Assembly (NCBI GenBank): GCA_920105625.2
Contig: OV050033.1
Location: forward strand, 111,995,700 to 112,059,699
Direction: 5' to 3'
Length of the DNA: 64,000 nucleotides
DNA from: Clusia tigrina
Lineage: Eukaryota; Arthropoda; Insecta; Diptera; Clusiidae
Of the stretch, positions 12,431 to 25,054 are shown one piece after another. The translations under genes were made by a program, and so were the position numbers. Every line of letters starts with the position of its first letter. Position 1 is the stretch's first letter. The notes under the pieces were generated by a model, which was not told the DNA's origin, did no database searches, and saw nothing but the letters and a program-made list of their open reading frames with translations.

Positions 12431-13985
12431 GAGCGATAGCTTAAATTGACAAGAGGCTGGAGTACTTTATTGTTACAAAATTTCAAGGTTTTATGTCGCT
12501 CCAGTAAAGAGTTACAAGCATTTGTATGTTGCAAACTTTGATAGGTATAGGACGTACCATATAGAAGATAGGGCCATTTGAAGTTTTATCAGTGTTTGAT
12601 TTGGGACTCAAGCATTGAGCGATAGCTTAAATTGACAAGAGGCTCTAGTACTTTATTGTTACCAAATTTCAAGATTTTATGACGCTCCAGTAAAAAGTTA
12701 CAAGCATTTGTATGTTGCAAACTTTGATAGGTGTAGGACGTACCGTGTAGAAGTTAGGGCCATTGAAGTTTTATCAATGTTTGATTTGGGTCTAAAGGGT
12801 ATCATAGCTTTGAGCGATAGCTTAAATTGACAAGAGGCTCGAGTACTTTATTGTTACAAAATTTCAAGGTTTTATGACGCTCCAGTAAAAAGTTACAAGC
12901 ATTTGTATGTTGCAAACTTTGATAGGCGTAGGACGTACTGTATAGAAGTTAGGCCCATTTGAAGTTTTATCAGTGTTTGATTTGGGATTCAAGGGTAGCA
13001 TAGCTTTGAGCGATAGCTTAAATTGACAAGAGGCTCGAGTACTTTATTGTTACAAAATTTCAAGGTTTTATGACGCTCCAGTAAAAAGTTACAAGCAATT
13101 GTATATTGCAAACTTTGATAGGTGTAGGACGTACCGTGTAGAAGTTAGGGCCATTTGAAGTTTTGTCAGTGTTTGATTTGGGACTCAAGGGTAGCATAGC
13201 TTTGAGCGATAGCTTAAATTGACAAGAGGCTCGAGTTCTTTATTGTTACAAAATGTCAAGGTTTTATGACGCTCCAGTAAAAAGTTACAAGCATTTGTAT
13301 GTTGCAAACTTTGATAGGTGTAGGACATACCGTATAGAAGTTAGGGCCATTTGAAGTTTTATCAGTGTTTGATTTGGAACTCAAGGGTAGCATAGCTTTG
13401 AGCGATAACTTCAATTGACAAGAGGCTCGAGTTTTTTATTGTTACAAAATTTCAAGGTTTTATGACGCTCCAGTAAAAAGTTACAAGCATTTGTATGTTG
13501 CAAACTTTGATAGGTTAGGACGTACCGTATAGAAGTTAGGGCCATTTGAATTTTTATCAGTGTTTTATTTGGGACTCAAGGGTAGAATAGATTTGAGCGA
13601 TAGCTTAAATTGACAAGAGGCTGGAGTACTTTATTGCTACAATATTTCAAGGTTTTATGACGCTCCAGTAAAAAGTTACAAGCATTTGTATGTTGCAAAC
13701 TTTGATAGGTGTAGGACGTACCGTATAGAAGTTAGGGCCATTTGAAGTTTTATCAGTGTTTGATTTGGGACTTAAGGTAGCATAGCTTTGAGCGATAGCT
13801 TAATTTGACAAGAGGCTCGAGTACTTTATTGTTACAAAATTTCAAGGTTTTATGACGCTCCAGTAAAGAGTTACAAGCATTTGTATGTTGCAAACTTTGA
13901 TAGGTATAGGACGTACCATATAGAAGTTAGGGCCATTTGAAGTTTTAGCAGTGTTTGATTTGGGACTCAAGGGTAGCATAGCTTT
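12431..13985 (+). repeat. HOR-P copy 1, eight monomers, 1,555 bp
   Basis: Starts are 12431, 12617, 12812, 13008, 13204, 13400, 13595 and 13790. The first two are relatives of HOR-A m1 and m2 (gtcgctcc, gtataggacgtaccatat, the 10-bp deletion, then taccaaatttcaagatt and ccattgaag). HOR-P then has its own series: gggtctaaagggtatc, cgtactgtat/aggccc, gggattc, caattgtatattg, ttttgtcagtg, aaatgtcaagg with gacatacc, and gataacttc with ggttagg. The 13400 monomer is a hybrid: it has ggttagg but ends gaatttttatcag, a mark of the next monomer in the longer copy 3. The total length equals HOR-A by coincidence of indels. Confidence 0.88.
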
Positions 13986-15345
13986 GAGCGATAGCTTAAA
14001 TTGACAAGAGGCTCGAGTACTTTATTGTTACAAAATTTCAAGGTTTTATGTCGCTCCAGTAAAGAGTTACAAGCATTTGTATGTTGCAAACTTTGATAGG
14101 TATAGGACGTACCATATAGAAGATAGGGCCATTTGAAGTTTTATCAGTGTTTGATTTGGGACTCAAGCTTTGAGCGATAGCTTAAATTGACAAGAGGCTC
14201 TAGTACTTTATTGTTACCAAATTTCAAGATTTTATGACGCTCCAGTAAAAAGTTACAAGCATTTGTATGTTGCAAACTTTGATAGGTGTAGGACGTACCG
14301 TGTAGAAGTTAGGGCCATTGAAGTTTTATCAATGTTTGATTTGGGTCTAAAGGGTATCATAGCTTTGAGCGATAGCTTAAATTGACAAGAGGCTCGAGTA
14401 CTTTATTGTTACAAAATTTCAAGGTTTTATGACGCTCCAGTAAAAAGTTACAAGCATTTGTATGTTGCAAACTTTGATAGGCGTAGGACGTACTGTATAG
14501 AAGTTAGGCCCATTTGAAGTTTTATCAGTGTTTGATTTGGGATTCAAGGGTAGCATAGCTTTGAGCGATAGCTTAAATTGACAAGAGGCTCGAGTACTTT
14601 ATTGTTACAAAATTTCAAGGTTTTATGACGCTCCAGTAAAAAGTTACAAGCAATTGTATATTGCAAACTTTGATAGGTGTAGGACGTACCGTGTAGAAGT
14701 TAGGGCCATTTGAAGTTTTGTCAGTGTTTGATTTGGGACTCAAGGGTAGCATAGCTTTGAGCGATAGCTTAAATTGACAAGAGGCTCGGGTTCTTTATTG
14801 TTACAAAATGTCAAGGTTTTATGACGCTCCAGTAAAAAGTTACAAGCATTTGTATGTTGCAAACTTTGATAGGTGTAGGACATACCGTATAGAAGTTAGG
14901 GCCATTTGAAGTTTTATCAGTGTTTGATTTGGAACTCAAGGGTAGCATAGCTTTGAGCGATAACTTCAATTGACAAGAGGCTCGAGTTCTTCATTGTTAC
15001 AAAATTTCAAGGTTTTATGACGCTCCAGTAAAAAGTTACAAGCATTTGTATGTTGCAAACTTTGATAGGTTAGGACGTACCGTATAGAAGTTAGGGCCAT
15101 TTGAAGTTTTATCAGTGTTTGATTTGGGACTCAAGGGTAGCATAGCTTTGAGCGATAGCTTAAATTGACAAGAGGCTCGAGTACTTTATTGTTACAAAAT
15201 TTCAAGGTTTTATGACGCTCCAGTAAAAAGTTACAAGAATTTGTATGTTGCAAACTTTGATAGGCGTAGGAAGTACCGTTTAGAAGTTAGGGCCATTTGA
15301 ATTTTTATCAGTGTTTGATTTGGGACTCAAGGGTAGAATAGATTT
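13986..15345 (+). repeat. HOR-P copy 2, seven monomers
   Basis: Follows copy 1 at an offset of 1,555 bp (tctaaag at 12791 and 14346). Monomer starts are 13986, 14172, 14367, 14563, 14759, 14955 and 15150. Here the ggttagg monomer and the ggcgtaggaag/gaatttttatcag monomer are separate. The next monomer (15346) starts as HOR-P (ctggag, attgctac) and passes into block D markers (actagcattt, ggatgcacc), so the join with block D copy 2 lies inside it. Confidence 0.87.
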
Positions 15346-16703
15346 GAGCGATAGCTTAAATTGACAAGAGGCTGGAGTACTTTATTGCTACAAAATTTCA
15401 AGGTTTGATGACGCTCCAGTAAAAAGTTACTAGCATTTGTATGTTGCAAACTTTGATAGGTGTAGGATGCACCGTATAGAAGTTAGGGCCATTTGAAGTT
15501 TTATCAGTTTTGGATTTGGGACTCAAGGGTAGCATAGCTTTGAGCGATAGCTTAAATTGACAAGAGGCTCGAGTACTTTATTGTTACAAAATTTCAAGGT
15601 TTTATGACGCTCCAGTAAAAAGTTACAAGCATTTGTATGTTGCAAACTTTGATAGGTGTAGGACGTACCGTATAGAAGTAAGGGCCATTTGAAGTTTTAT
15701 CAGTGTTTGATTTGGGACGTAAGGGTAGCATAGCTTTGAGCGATAGCTTAAATTGATACTTTATTGTTACAAAATTTCAAGGTTTTATGACGCTCCAGTA
15801 AAAAGTTACAAGCATTTGTATATTGCAAAGTTTGATAGGTGTAGGACGTACCGTATAGAAGTTAGGGCCATTTGAAGTTTTATCAGTGTTTGATTTGGGA
15901 CTCAAGGGTAGCATAGCTTTGAGCGATAACTTCAATTGACAAGTGGCTCGAGTACTTTATTGTTACAAAATTTCAAGGTTTTATGACGCTCCAGTAAAAA
16001 GTTACAAGCATATGTATGTTGCAAACTTTGATAGGCGTAGGAAGTACCGTTTAGAAGTTAGGGCCATTTGAAGTTAAATCAGTGTTTGATTTGGGACTCA
16101 AGGGTAGCATAGCTTTAAGCGATAGCTTAAATTGACAAGAGGCTCGAGTACTTTATTGTTACAAAATTTCAAGGTTTTATGACGTTCCAGTAAAAAGTTA
16201 CAAGCATTTGTATGTTGCAAACTTTGATAGGTTAGGACGTACCGTATAGAAGTTAGGGCTATTTGAAGTTTTATCAGTGTTTGATTTGGGACTCAAGGGT
16301 AGCGTAGCTTTGAGCGATAGCTTAAATTGACAAGAGGCTCGAGTTCTTTATTGTTACAAAATTTCACGGTTTTATGACGCTCCAGTAAAAATTTACAAGC
16401 ATTTGTATGTTGCAAACTTTGATAGGTGTAGGACATACCGTATAGAAGTTAGGGCCATTTGAAGTTTTATCAGTGTTTGATTTGGAACTCAAGGGTAGCA
16501 TAGCTTTGAGCGATAACTTCAATTGACAAGAGGCTCGAGTACTTTATTGTTACAAAATTTCAAGGTTTTATGACGCTCCAGTAAAAAGTTACAAGCATTT
16601 GTATGTTGCAAACTTTGATAGGCGTAGGAAGTACCGTTTAGAAGTTAGGGCCATTTGAAGTTTTATCAGTGTTTGATTTGGGACTCAAGGGTAGAATAGA
16701 TTT
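15346..16703 (+). repeat. Block D, copy 2, with one extra monomer
   Basis: Repeats block D at 4,078 bp as far as acaagtggctcgag (15939) and ttaaatcagtg. It then includes a ctttaagcg/gacgttcc/ggttagg monomer missing from copy 1, so that downstream markers sit 4,273 bp from their copy-1 partners (tctaaag 12791 and 17064). Confidence 0.85.
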
Positions 16704-18454
16704 GAGCGATAGCTTAAATTGACAAGAGGCTGGAGTACTTTATTGTTACAAAATTTCAAGGTTTTATGTCGCTCCAGTAAAGAGTTACAAGCATTTGTAT
16801 GTTGCAAACTTTGATAGGTATAGGACGTACCATATAGAAGATAGGGCCATTTGAAGTTTTATCAGTGTTTGATTTGGGACTCAAGCTTTGAGCGATAGCT
16901 TAAATTGACAAGAGGCTCTAGTACTTTATTGTTACCAAATTTCAAGATTTTATGACGCTCCAGTAAAAAGTTACAAGCATTTGTATGTTGCAAACTTTGA
17001 TAGGTGTAGGACGTACCGTGTAGAAGTTAGGGCCATTGAAGTTTTATCAATGTTTGATTTGGGTCTAAAGGGTATCATAGCTTTGAGCGATAGCTTAAAT
17101 TGACAAGAGGCTCGAGTACTTTATTGTTACAAAATTTCAAGGTTTTATGACGCTCCAGTAAAAAGTTACAAGCATTTGTATGTTGCAAACTTTGATAGGC
17201 GTAGGACGTACTGTATAGAAGTTAGGCCCATTTGAAGTTTTATCAGTGTTTGATTTGGGATTCAAGGGTAGCATAGCTTTGAGCGATAGCTTAAATTGAC
17301 AAGAGGCTCGAGTACTTTATTGTTACAAAATTTCAAGGTTTTATGACGCTCCAGTAAAAAGTTACAAGCAATTGTATATTGCAAACTTTGATAGGTGTAG
17401 GACGTACCGTGTAGAAGTTAGGGCCATTTGAAGTTTTGTCAGTGTTTGATTTGGGACTCAAGGGTAGCATAGCTTTGAGCGATAGCTTAAATTGACAAGA
17501 GGCTTAGTTCTTTATTGTTACAAAATGTCAAGGTTTTATGACGCTCCAGTAAAAAGTTACAAGCATTTGTATGTTGCAAACTTTGATAGGTGTAGGACAT
17601 ACCGTATAGAAGTTAGGGCCATTTGAAGTTTTATCAGTGTTTGATTTGGAACTCAAGGGTAGCATAGCTTTGAGCGATAACTTCAATTGACAAGAGGCTC
17701 GAGTTCTTTATTGTTACAAAATTTCAAGGTTTTATGACGCTCCAGTAAAAAGTTACAAGCATTTGTATGTTGCAAACTTTGATAGGTTAGGACGTACCGT
17801 ATAGAAGTTAGGGCCATTTGAAGTTTTATCAGTGTTTGATTTGGGACTCAAGGGTAGCATAGCTTTGAGCGATAGCTTAAATTGACAAGAGGCTCGAGTA
17901 CTTTATTGTTACAAAATTTCAAGGTTTTATGACGCTCCAGTAAAAAGTTACAAGCATTTGTATGTTGCAAACTTTGATAGGCGTAGGAAGTACCGTTTAG
18001 AAGTTAGGGCCATTTGAATTTTTATCAGTGTTTGATTTGGGACTCAAGGGTAGAATAGATTTGAGCGATAGCTTAAATTGACAAGAGGCTGGAGTACTTT
18101 ATTGCTACAAAATTTCAAGGTTTTATGACGCTCCAGTAAAAAGTTACAAGCATTTGTATGTTGCAAACTTTGATAGGTGTTGGACGTACCGTATAGAAGT
18201 TAGGGCCATTTGAAGTTTTATCAGTGTTTGATTTGGGACTTAAGGGTAGCATAGCTTTGAGCGATAGCTTAATTTGACAAGAGGCTCGAGTACTTTATTG
18301 TTACAAAATTTCAAGGTTTTATGACGCTCCAGTAAAGAGTTACAAGCATTTGTATGTTGCAAACTTTGATAGGTATAGGACGTACCATATAGAAGTTAGG
18401 GCCATTTGAAGTTTAAGCAGTGTTTGATTTGGGACTCAAGGGTAGCATAGCTTT
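16704..18454 (+). repeat. HOR-P copy 3, nine monomers, 1,751 bp
   Basis: Starts are 16704, 16890, 17085, 17281, 17477, 17672, 17867, 18063 and 18259. This is the longest HOR-P copy and keeps both the ggttagg monomer (17672) and the gaatttttatcag monomer (17867), which are fused in copy 1. The offset to copy 1 rises from 4,273 to 4,469 bp across this point. A 1-bp deletion turns ctcgagttc into cttagttc near 17504. I take this as closest to the ancestral HOR-P, which is inference. Confidence 0.86.
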
Positions 18455-21400
18455 GAGCGATAGCTTAAATTGACAAGAGGCTCGAGTACTTTATTGTTAC
18501 CAAATTTCAAGATTTTATGACGCTACAGTAAAAAGTTACAAGCATTTGTATGTTGCAAACTTTGATAGGTGTAGGACGTACCGTGTAGAAGTTAGGGCCA
18601 TTTGAAGTTTTATCAATGTTTGATTTGGGACTCAAGGGTAGCGTAGCTTTGAGCGATAGCTTAAGTTGACAAGAGGCTCGAGTACTTTATTGTTACAAAA
18701 TTTCTAGGTTTTATCACGCCCCAGTAAAAAGTTACAAGCATTTGTATGTTTCAAACTTTGATAGGTGTAGGACGTACCATATAGAAGTTAGGGCCATTTG
18801 AAGTTTTAGCAGTGTTTGATTTGGGACTCAAGGGTAGCATAGCTTTGAGCGATAGCTTAAATTGACAAGAGGCTCGAGTACTTTATTGTTACCAAATTTC
18901 AAGATTTTATGACGCTCCAGTAAAAAGTTACAAGCATTTGTATGTTGCAAACTTTGATAGGCGTAGGATGTACCGAAAAGAAGTTAGGCCCATTTGAAGT
19001 TTTATCAGTGTTTGATTTGGGACTCAAGGGTACCATAGCTTTGAGCGATAGCTTAAATTGACAAGAGGCTCGAGTACTTTATTGTTACAAAATTTCAAGG
19101 TTTTATGACGCTACAGTAAAACGTTACAAGCATTTGTATGTTGCAAACTTTGATAGGTATAGGATGCACCGTATGGAAGTTAGGGCCATATGAAGTTTTA
19201 TCAGTGTTTGATTTGGGACTCAAGGGTAGCATAGCTTTGAGCGATAACTTAAATTGACAAGAGGCTCGAGTACTTTATTGTTACAAAATTTCAAGGTTTT
19301 ATGACGCTCCAGTAAAAAGTTACAAGCATTTGTATGTTGCAAACTTTGATAGGTGTAGGACGTACCGTATAGAAGTTAGGGCCAGTTGAAGTTTTATCAG
19401 TTTTTGATTTGGGACTCAAGGGTACCATAGCTTTGAGCGATAGCTTAAATTGATACTTTATTGTTACAAAATTTCAAGGTTTTATGACGCTCCAGTAAAA
19501 AGTTACAAGCATTTGTATATTGCAAAGTTTGATAGGTGTAGGACGTACCGTATAGAAGTTAGGGCCATTTGAAGTTTTATCAGTGTTTGATTTGGGACTC
19601 AAGGGTAGCATAGCTTTGAGCGATAACTTCAATTGACAAGAGGCTCGAGTACTTTATTAATACAAAATTTCAAGGTTTTATGACGCTCCAGTAAAAAGTT
19701 ACAAGCATTTGTATGTTGCAAACTTTGATAGGCGTAGGAAGTACCGTTTAGAAGTTAGGGCCATTTGAAGTTTTATCAGTGTTTGATTTGGGACTCAAGG
19801 GTAGCATAGCTTTAAGCGATAGCTTAAATTGACAAGAGGCTCGAGTTCTTTATTGTTACAAAATTTCAAGGTTTTATGACGCTCCAGTAAAAAGTTACAA
19901 ACATTTGTATGTTGCAAACTTTGATAGGTGTAGGACGTACCATATAGAAGTTAGGGCCATTTGAAGTTTTATCAGTGTTTGATTTGGGACTCAAGGGTAG
20001 CATTGCTTTGAGCGATAGCTTAAATTGACAAGAGGCTCGAGTTCTTTTTTGTTACAAAATTTCAAGGTTTTATGACGCTCCAGTAAAAAGTTACAAGCAT
20101 TTGTTTGTTGCAAACTTTGATAGGTGTAGGACATACCGTATAGAAGTTAGGGCCATTTGAAGTTTTATCAGTGTTTTATTTGGAACTCAAGGGTAGCATA
20201 GCTTTGAGCGATAACTTCAATTGACAAGAGGCTCCAGTACTTTATTGTTACAAAATTTCAAGGTTTTATGACGCTCCAGTAAAAAGTTACAAGCATTTGT
20301 ATGTTGCAAACTTTGATAGGCGTGGGAAGTACCATTTAGAAGTTAGGGCCATTTTAAGTTTTATCAGTGTTTGATTTGGGACTCAAGGGTAGCATAGCTT
20401 TGAGCGATAGCTTAAATTGAGAAGAGGCTCGAGTACTTTATTGTTACAAAATTTCAAGGTTTTATGACGCTCCAGTAAAGAGTTACAAGCATTTGTATGT
20501 TGCAAACTTTGATAGGTGTAGGACGTACCGTATAGAAGTAAGGGCCATTTGAAGTTTTATCAGTGTTTGATTTGGGACGTAAGGGTAGCATAGCTTTGAG
20601 CGATAGCTTAAATTGATACTTTATTGTTACAAAATTTCAAGGTTTTATGACGCTCCAGTAAAAAGATACAAGCATTTGTATATTGCAAAGTTTGATAGGT
20701 GTAGGACGTACCGTATAGAAGTTAGGGCCATTTGAAGTTTTATCAGTGTTTGATTTGGGACGTAAGGGTAGCATAGCTTTGAGCGATAACTTAAATTGAC
20801 AAGAGGCTCGAGTACTTTATTGTTACAAAATTTCAAGGTTTTATGACGCTCCAGTAAAAAGTTACTAGCATTTGTATGTTGCAAACTTTGATAGGTGTAG
20901 GATGTACCGTATAGAAGTTAGGGCCATTTGAAGTTTTATCAGTTTTGGATTTGGGACTCAAGGGTAGCATAGCTTTGAGCGATAGCTTAAATTGACAAGA
21001 GGCTCGAGTACTTTATTGTTACAAAATTTCAAGGTTTTATGTCGCTCCAGTAAAAAGTTACAAGCATTTGTATGTTGCAAACTTTGATAGGTGTAGGACG
21101 TACCGTATAGAAGTAAGGGCCATTTGAAGTTTTATCAGTGTTTGATTTGGGACGTAAGGGTAGCATAGCTTTGAGCGATAGCTTAAATTGATACTTTATT
21201 GTTACAAAATTTCAAGGTTTTATGACGCTCCAGTAAAAAGTTACAAGCATTTGTATGTTGCAAACTTTGAGAGGTTAGGACGTACCGTATAGAAGCTAGG
21301 GCTATTTGAAGTTTTATCAGTGTTTGATTTGGGACTCAAGGGTAGCGTAGCTTTGAGCGATAGCTTAAATTGACAAGAGGCTCGAGTTCTTTATTGTTAC

Positions 21401-23299
21401 AAAATTTCACGGTTTTATGACGCTCCAGTAAAAAGTTACAAGCATTTGTATGTTGCAAACTTTGATAGGTGTAGGACATACCGTATAGAAGTTAGGGCCA
21501 TTTGAAGTTTTATCAGTGTTTGATTTGGAACTCAAGGGTAGCATAGCTTTGAGCGATAACTTCAATTGACAAGAGGCTCGAGTACTTTATTGTTACAAAA
21601 TTTCAAGGTTTTATGACGCTCCAGTAAAAAGTTACAAGCATTTGTATGTTGCAAACTTTGATAGGCGTAGGAAGTACCGTTTAGAAGTTAGGGCCATTTG
21701 AAGTTTTATCAGTGTTTGATTTGGGACTCAAGGGTAGAATAGATTTGAGCGATAGCTTAAATTGACAAGAGGCTGGAGTACTTTATTGTTACAAAATTTC
21801 AAGGTTTTATGACGCTCCAGTAAAAAGTTACAAGCATTTGTATGTTGCAAACTTTGATAGGTGTAGGACGTACCGTATAGAAGTTAGGGCCATTTGAAGT
21901 TTTATCAGTGTTTGATTTGGGACTTAAGGGTAGCATAGCTTTGAGCGATAGCTTAATTTGACAAGAGGCTCGAGTACTTTATTGTTACAAAATTTCAAGG
22001 TTTTATGTCGCTCCAGTAAAGAGTTACAAGCATTTGTATGTTGCAAACTTTGATAGGTATAGGACGTACCATATAGAAGTTAGGGCCATTTGAAGTTTTA
22101 TCAGTGTTTGATTTGGGACTCAAGGGTAGCATAGCTTTGAGCGATAGCTTAAATTGACAAGAGGCTCTAGTACTTTATTGTTACCAAATTTCAAGATTTT
22201 ATGACGCTCCAGTAAAAAGTTACAAGCATTTGTATGTTGCAAACTTTGATAGGTGTAGGACGTACCGTGTAGAAGTTAGGGCCATTGAAGTTTTATCAAT
22301 GTTTGATTTGGGTCTAAAGGGTATCATAGCTTTGAGCGATAGCTTAAATTGACAAGAGGCTCGAGTACTTTATTGTTACAAAATTTCAAGGTTTTATGAC
22401 GCTCCAGTAAAAAGTTACAAGCATTTGTATGTTGCAAACTTTGATAGGCGTAGGACGTACCGTATAGAAGTTAGGCCCATTTGAAGTTTTATCAGTGTTT
22501 GATTTGGGATTCAAGGGTAGCATAGCTTTGAGCGATAGCTTAAATTGATAAGAGGCTCGAGTACTTTATTGTTACAAAATTTCAAGGTTTTATGACGCTC
22601 CAGTAAAACGTTACAAGCATTTGTATGTTGCAAACTTTGATAGATGTAGGACGTACCGTATATAAGTTAGGGCCATTTGAAGTTTCATCAGTGTTTGATT
22701 TGGGACTCAAGGGTAGCATTGCTTTGAGCGATAGCTTAAGTTGACAAGAGGCTCGAGTACTTTATTGTTACAAAATTTCTAGGTTTTATGACGCCCCAGT
22801 AAAAAGTTACAAGCATTTGTATGTTGCAAACTTTGATAGGTGTAGGACGTACCGTATAGAAGTTAGGGCCAGTTGAAGTTTTATCAGTTTTTGATTTGGG
22901 ACTCAAGGGTAGCATAGCTTTGAGCGATAGCTTAAATTGATACTTTATTGTTACAAAATTTCAAGGTTTTATGACGCTCCAGTAAAAAGTTACAAGCATT
23001 TGTATATTGCAAAGTTTGATAGGTGTAGGACGTACCGTATAGAAGTTAGGGCCATTTGAAGTTTTATCAGTGTTTGATTTGGGACTCAAGGGTAGCATAG
23101 CTTTGAGCGATAACTTCAATTGACAAGAGGCTCGAGTACTTTATTGTTACAAAATTTCAAGGTTTTATGACGCTCCAGTAAAAAGTTACAAGCATATGTA
23201 TGTTGCAAACTTTGATAGGCGTAGGAAGTACCGTTTAGAAGTTAGGGCCTTTGAAGTTTTATCAGTATTTGATTTGGGACACAAGGGTAGCATAGCTTT
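18455..23299 (+). repeat. Mixed-order satellite zone
   Basis: Complete monomers continue without a break, but no period longer than a few monomers persists. Recognisable pieces include 13-bp-deletion monomers (19453, 20616, 21191, 22940; the middle pair is 575 bp apart) and the first ttctagg/cgccccag monomers (18703, 22778). A cagttttgg monomer near 20930 is related to block D, and a late m1-m2 pair lies at 21952-22333 in which the 10-bp deletion is absent. A ccagttgaag/cagtttttg series is repeated at 19381 and 22868 (offset 3,487 bp). Many private single-base changes make this the most diverged part of the window by eye. Confidence 0.75.
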
Positions 23300-24278
23300 A
23301 AGCGATAGCTTAAATTGACAAGAGGCTCGAGTTCTTTATTGTTACAAAATTTCAAGGTTTTATGACGCTCCAGTAAAAAGTTACAAGGATTTGTATGTTG
23401 CAAACTTTGATAGGTGTAGGACATACCGTATTGAAGTTGAGGCCATTTGAAGTTTTATCAGTGTTTGATTTGGAACTCAAGGGTAGCATAGCTTTGAGCG
23501 ATAACATCAATTGACAAGGGGCTCGAGTACTTTATTGTTACAAAATTTCAAGGTTTTATGACGCTCCAGTAAAAAGTTACAAGCATTTGTATGTTGCAAA
23601 CTTTGATAGGCGTAGGAAGTACCGTTTAGATGTTAGGGCCATTTGAAGCTTTTTCAGTGTTTGATTTGGGACTCAAGGGTAGAATAGATTTGAGCGATAG
23701 CTTAAATTGACAAGAGGCTGGAGTACTTTATTGTTACAAAATTTCAAGGTTTTATGACACTCCAGTAAAAAGTTACTAGCATTTGTATGTTGCAAACTTT
23801 GATAGGTGTAGGACGTACCGTATAGAAGTTAGGGCCATTTGAAGTTTTATCAGTGTTTGATTTGGGACTTAAGGGTAGCATAGCTTTGAGCGATAGCTTA
23901 ATTTGACAAGAGGCTCGAGTACTTTATTGTTACAAAATTTCAAGGTTTTATGACGCTCCAGTAAAGAGTTACAAGCATTTGTATGTTGCAAACTTTGATA
24001 GGTGTAGGACGTACCGTATAGAAGTTAGGGCCATTTGAAGTTTTATCAGTGTTTGATTTGGGACTCAAGGGTAGCATTGCTTTGAGCGATAGCTTAAATT
24101 GACAAGAGGCTCGAGTTCTTTATTGTTACAAAATTTCAAGGTTTTATGACGTTCCAGTAAAAAGTTACAAGCATTTGTATGTTGCAAACTTTGATAGGTT
24201 AGGACGTACCGTATAGAAGTTAGGGCCATTTGAAGTTTTATCAGTGTTTGATTTGGGACTCAAGGGTAGCATAGCTTT
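23300..24278 (+). repeat. Five-monomer repeat Q, copy 1 (979 bp)
   Basis: Markers acaaggattt (23382), gatgttaggg followed by ctttttcagtg (23629-23660), gaatagat/ctggag (monomer start 23692), gacactccag and gggacttaag. All recur 979 bp later (24361, 24608, 24671 and so on). This is the earliest clear gatgttaggg/ctttttcagtg monomer, a type that becomes common from here to 41.5 kb. The right-hand 200 bases (gcattgc, gagttc, gacgttcc, ggttagg) have no partner in copy 2. Confidence 0.84.
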
Positions 24279-25054
24279 GAGCGATAGCTTAAATTGACAA
24301 GAGGCTCGAGTACTTTATTGTTACAAAATTTCAAGGTTTTATGACGCTCCAGTAAAAAGTTACAAGGATTTGTATGTTGCAAACTTTGATATGTGTAGGA
24401 CATACCGTATTGAAGTTAGGGCCATTTGAAGTTTTATCAGTGTTTGATTTGGAACTCAAGGGTAGCATAGCTTTGAGCGATAACTTCAATTGACAAGAGG
24501 CTCGAGTACTTTATTGTTACAAAATTTCAAGGTTGTATGACGCTCTAGTAAAAAGTTACAAGCATCTGTATGTTGCAAACTTTGATAGGCGTAGGAAGTA
24601 CCGTTTAGATGTTAGGGCCATTTGAAGCTTTTTCAGTGTTTGATTTGGGACTCAAGGGTAGAATAGATTTGAGCGATAGCTTAAATTGACAAGAGGCTGG
24701 AGTACTTTATTGTTACAAAATTTCAAGGTTTTATGACACTCCAGTAAAAAGTTACTAGCATTTGTATGTTGCAAACTTTGATAGGTGTAGGACGTACCGT
24801 ATAGAAGTTAGGGCCATTTGAAGTTTTATCAGTGTTTGATTTGGGACTTAAGGGTAGCATAGCTTTGAGCGATAGCTTAATTTGACAAGAGGCTCGAGTA
24901 CTTTATTGTTACAAAATTTCAAGGTTTTATGACGCTCCAATAAAGAGTTACAAGCATTTGTATGTTGCAAACTTTGATAGGTGTAGGACGTACCGTATAG
25001 AAGTTAGGGCCATTTGAAGTTTTATCAGTGTTTGATTTGGGACTCAAGGGTAGC
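24279..25054 (+). repeat. Five-monomer repeat Q, copy 2
   Basis: Matches copy 1 at an offset of 979 bp until about 25054, then departs into a gaaaagaggctcgag monomer. Private differences include gttgtatgacgctctag (about 24533) and catctgtatg (about 24564). Confidence 0.82.

Larger units (their letters stand above)
188..16890 (+). repeat. 186-bp monomer type (10-bp deletion at the monomer end)
   Basis: Eight copies, junctions after 188, 1743, 3103, 4658, 7961, 12612, 14167 and 16885. gactcaag is joined directly to ctttgagcg (attgagcg in the copy at 12612), removing ggtagcatag. All are the m1 type with gtcgctcc, aaagag and gtaccatat, and all are followed by the m2 type. The deletion creates an AAGCTT site in seven of them. 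None was seen right of 16.9 kb; the m1-like monomer at 21952 keeps the ten bases. Confidence 0.9.

Noticed and set aside
7..15345. The equal 1,555-bp period of HOR-A and HOR-P as proof that they are one HOR
   Set aside because: Only the first two monomers correspond. The remaining six have different markers, and the same sum arises from different 1-bp losses.
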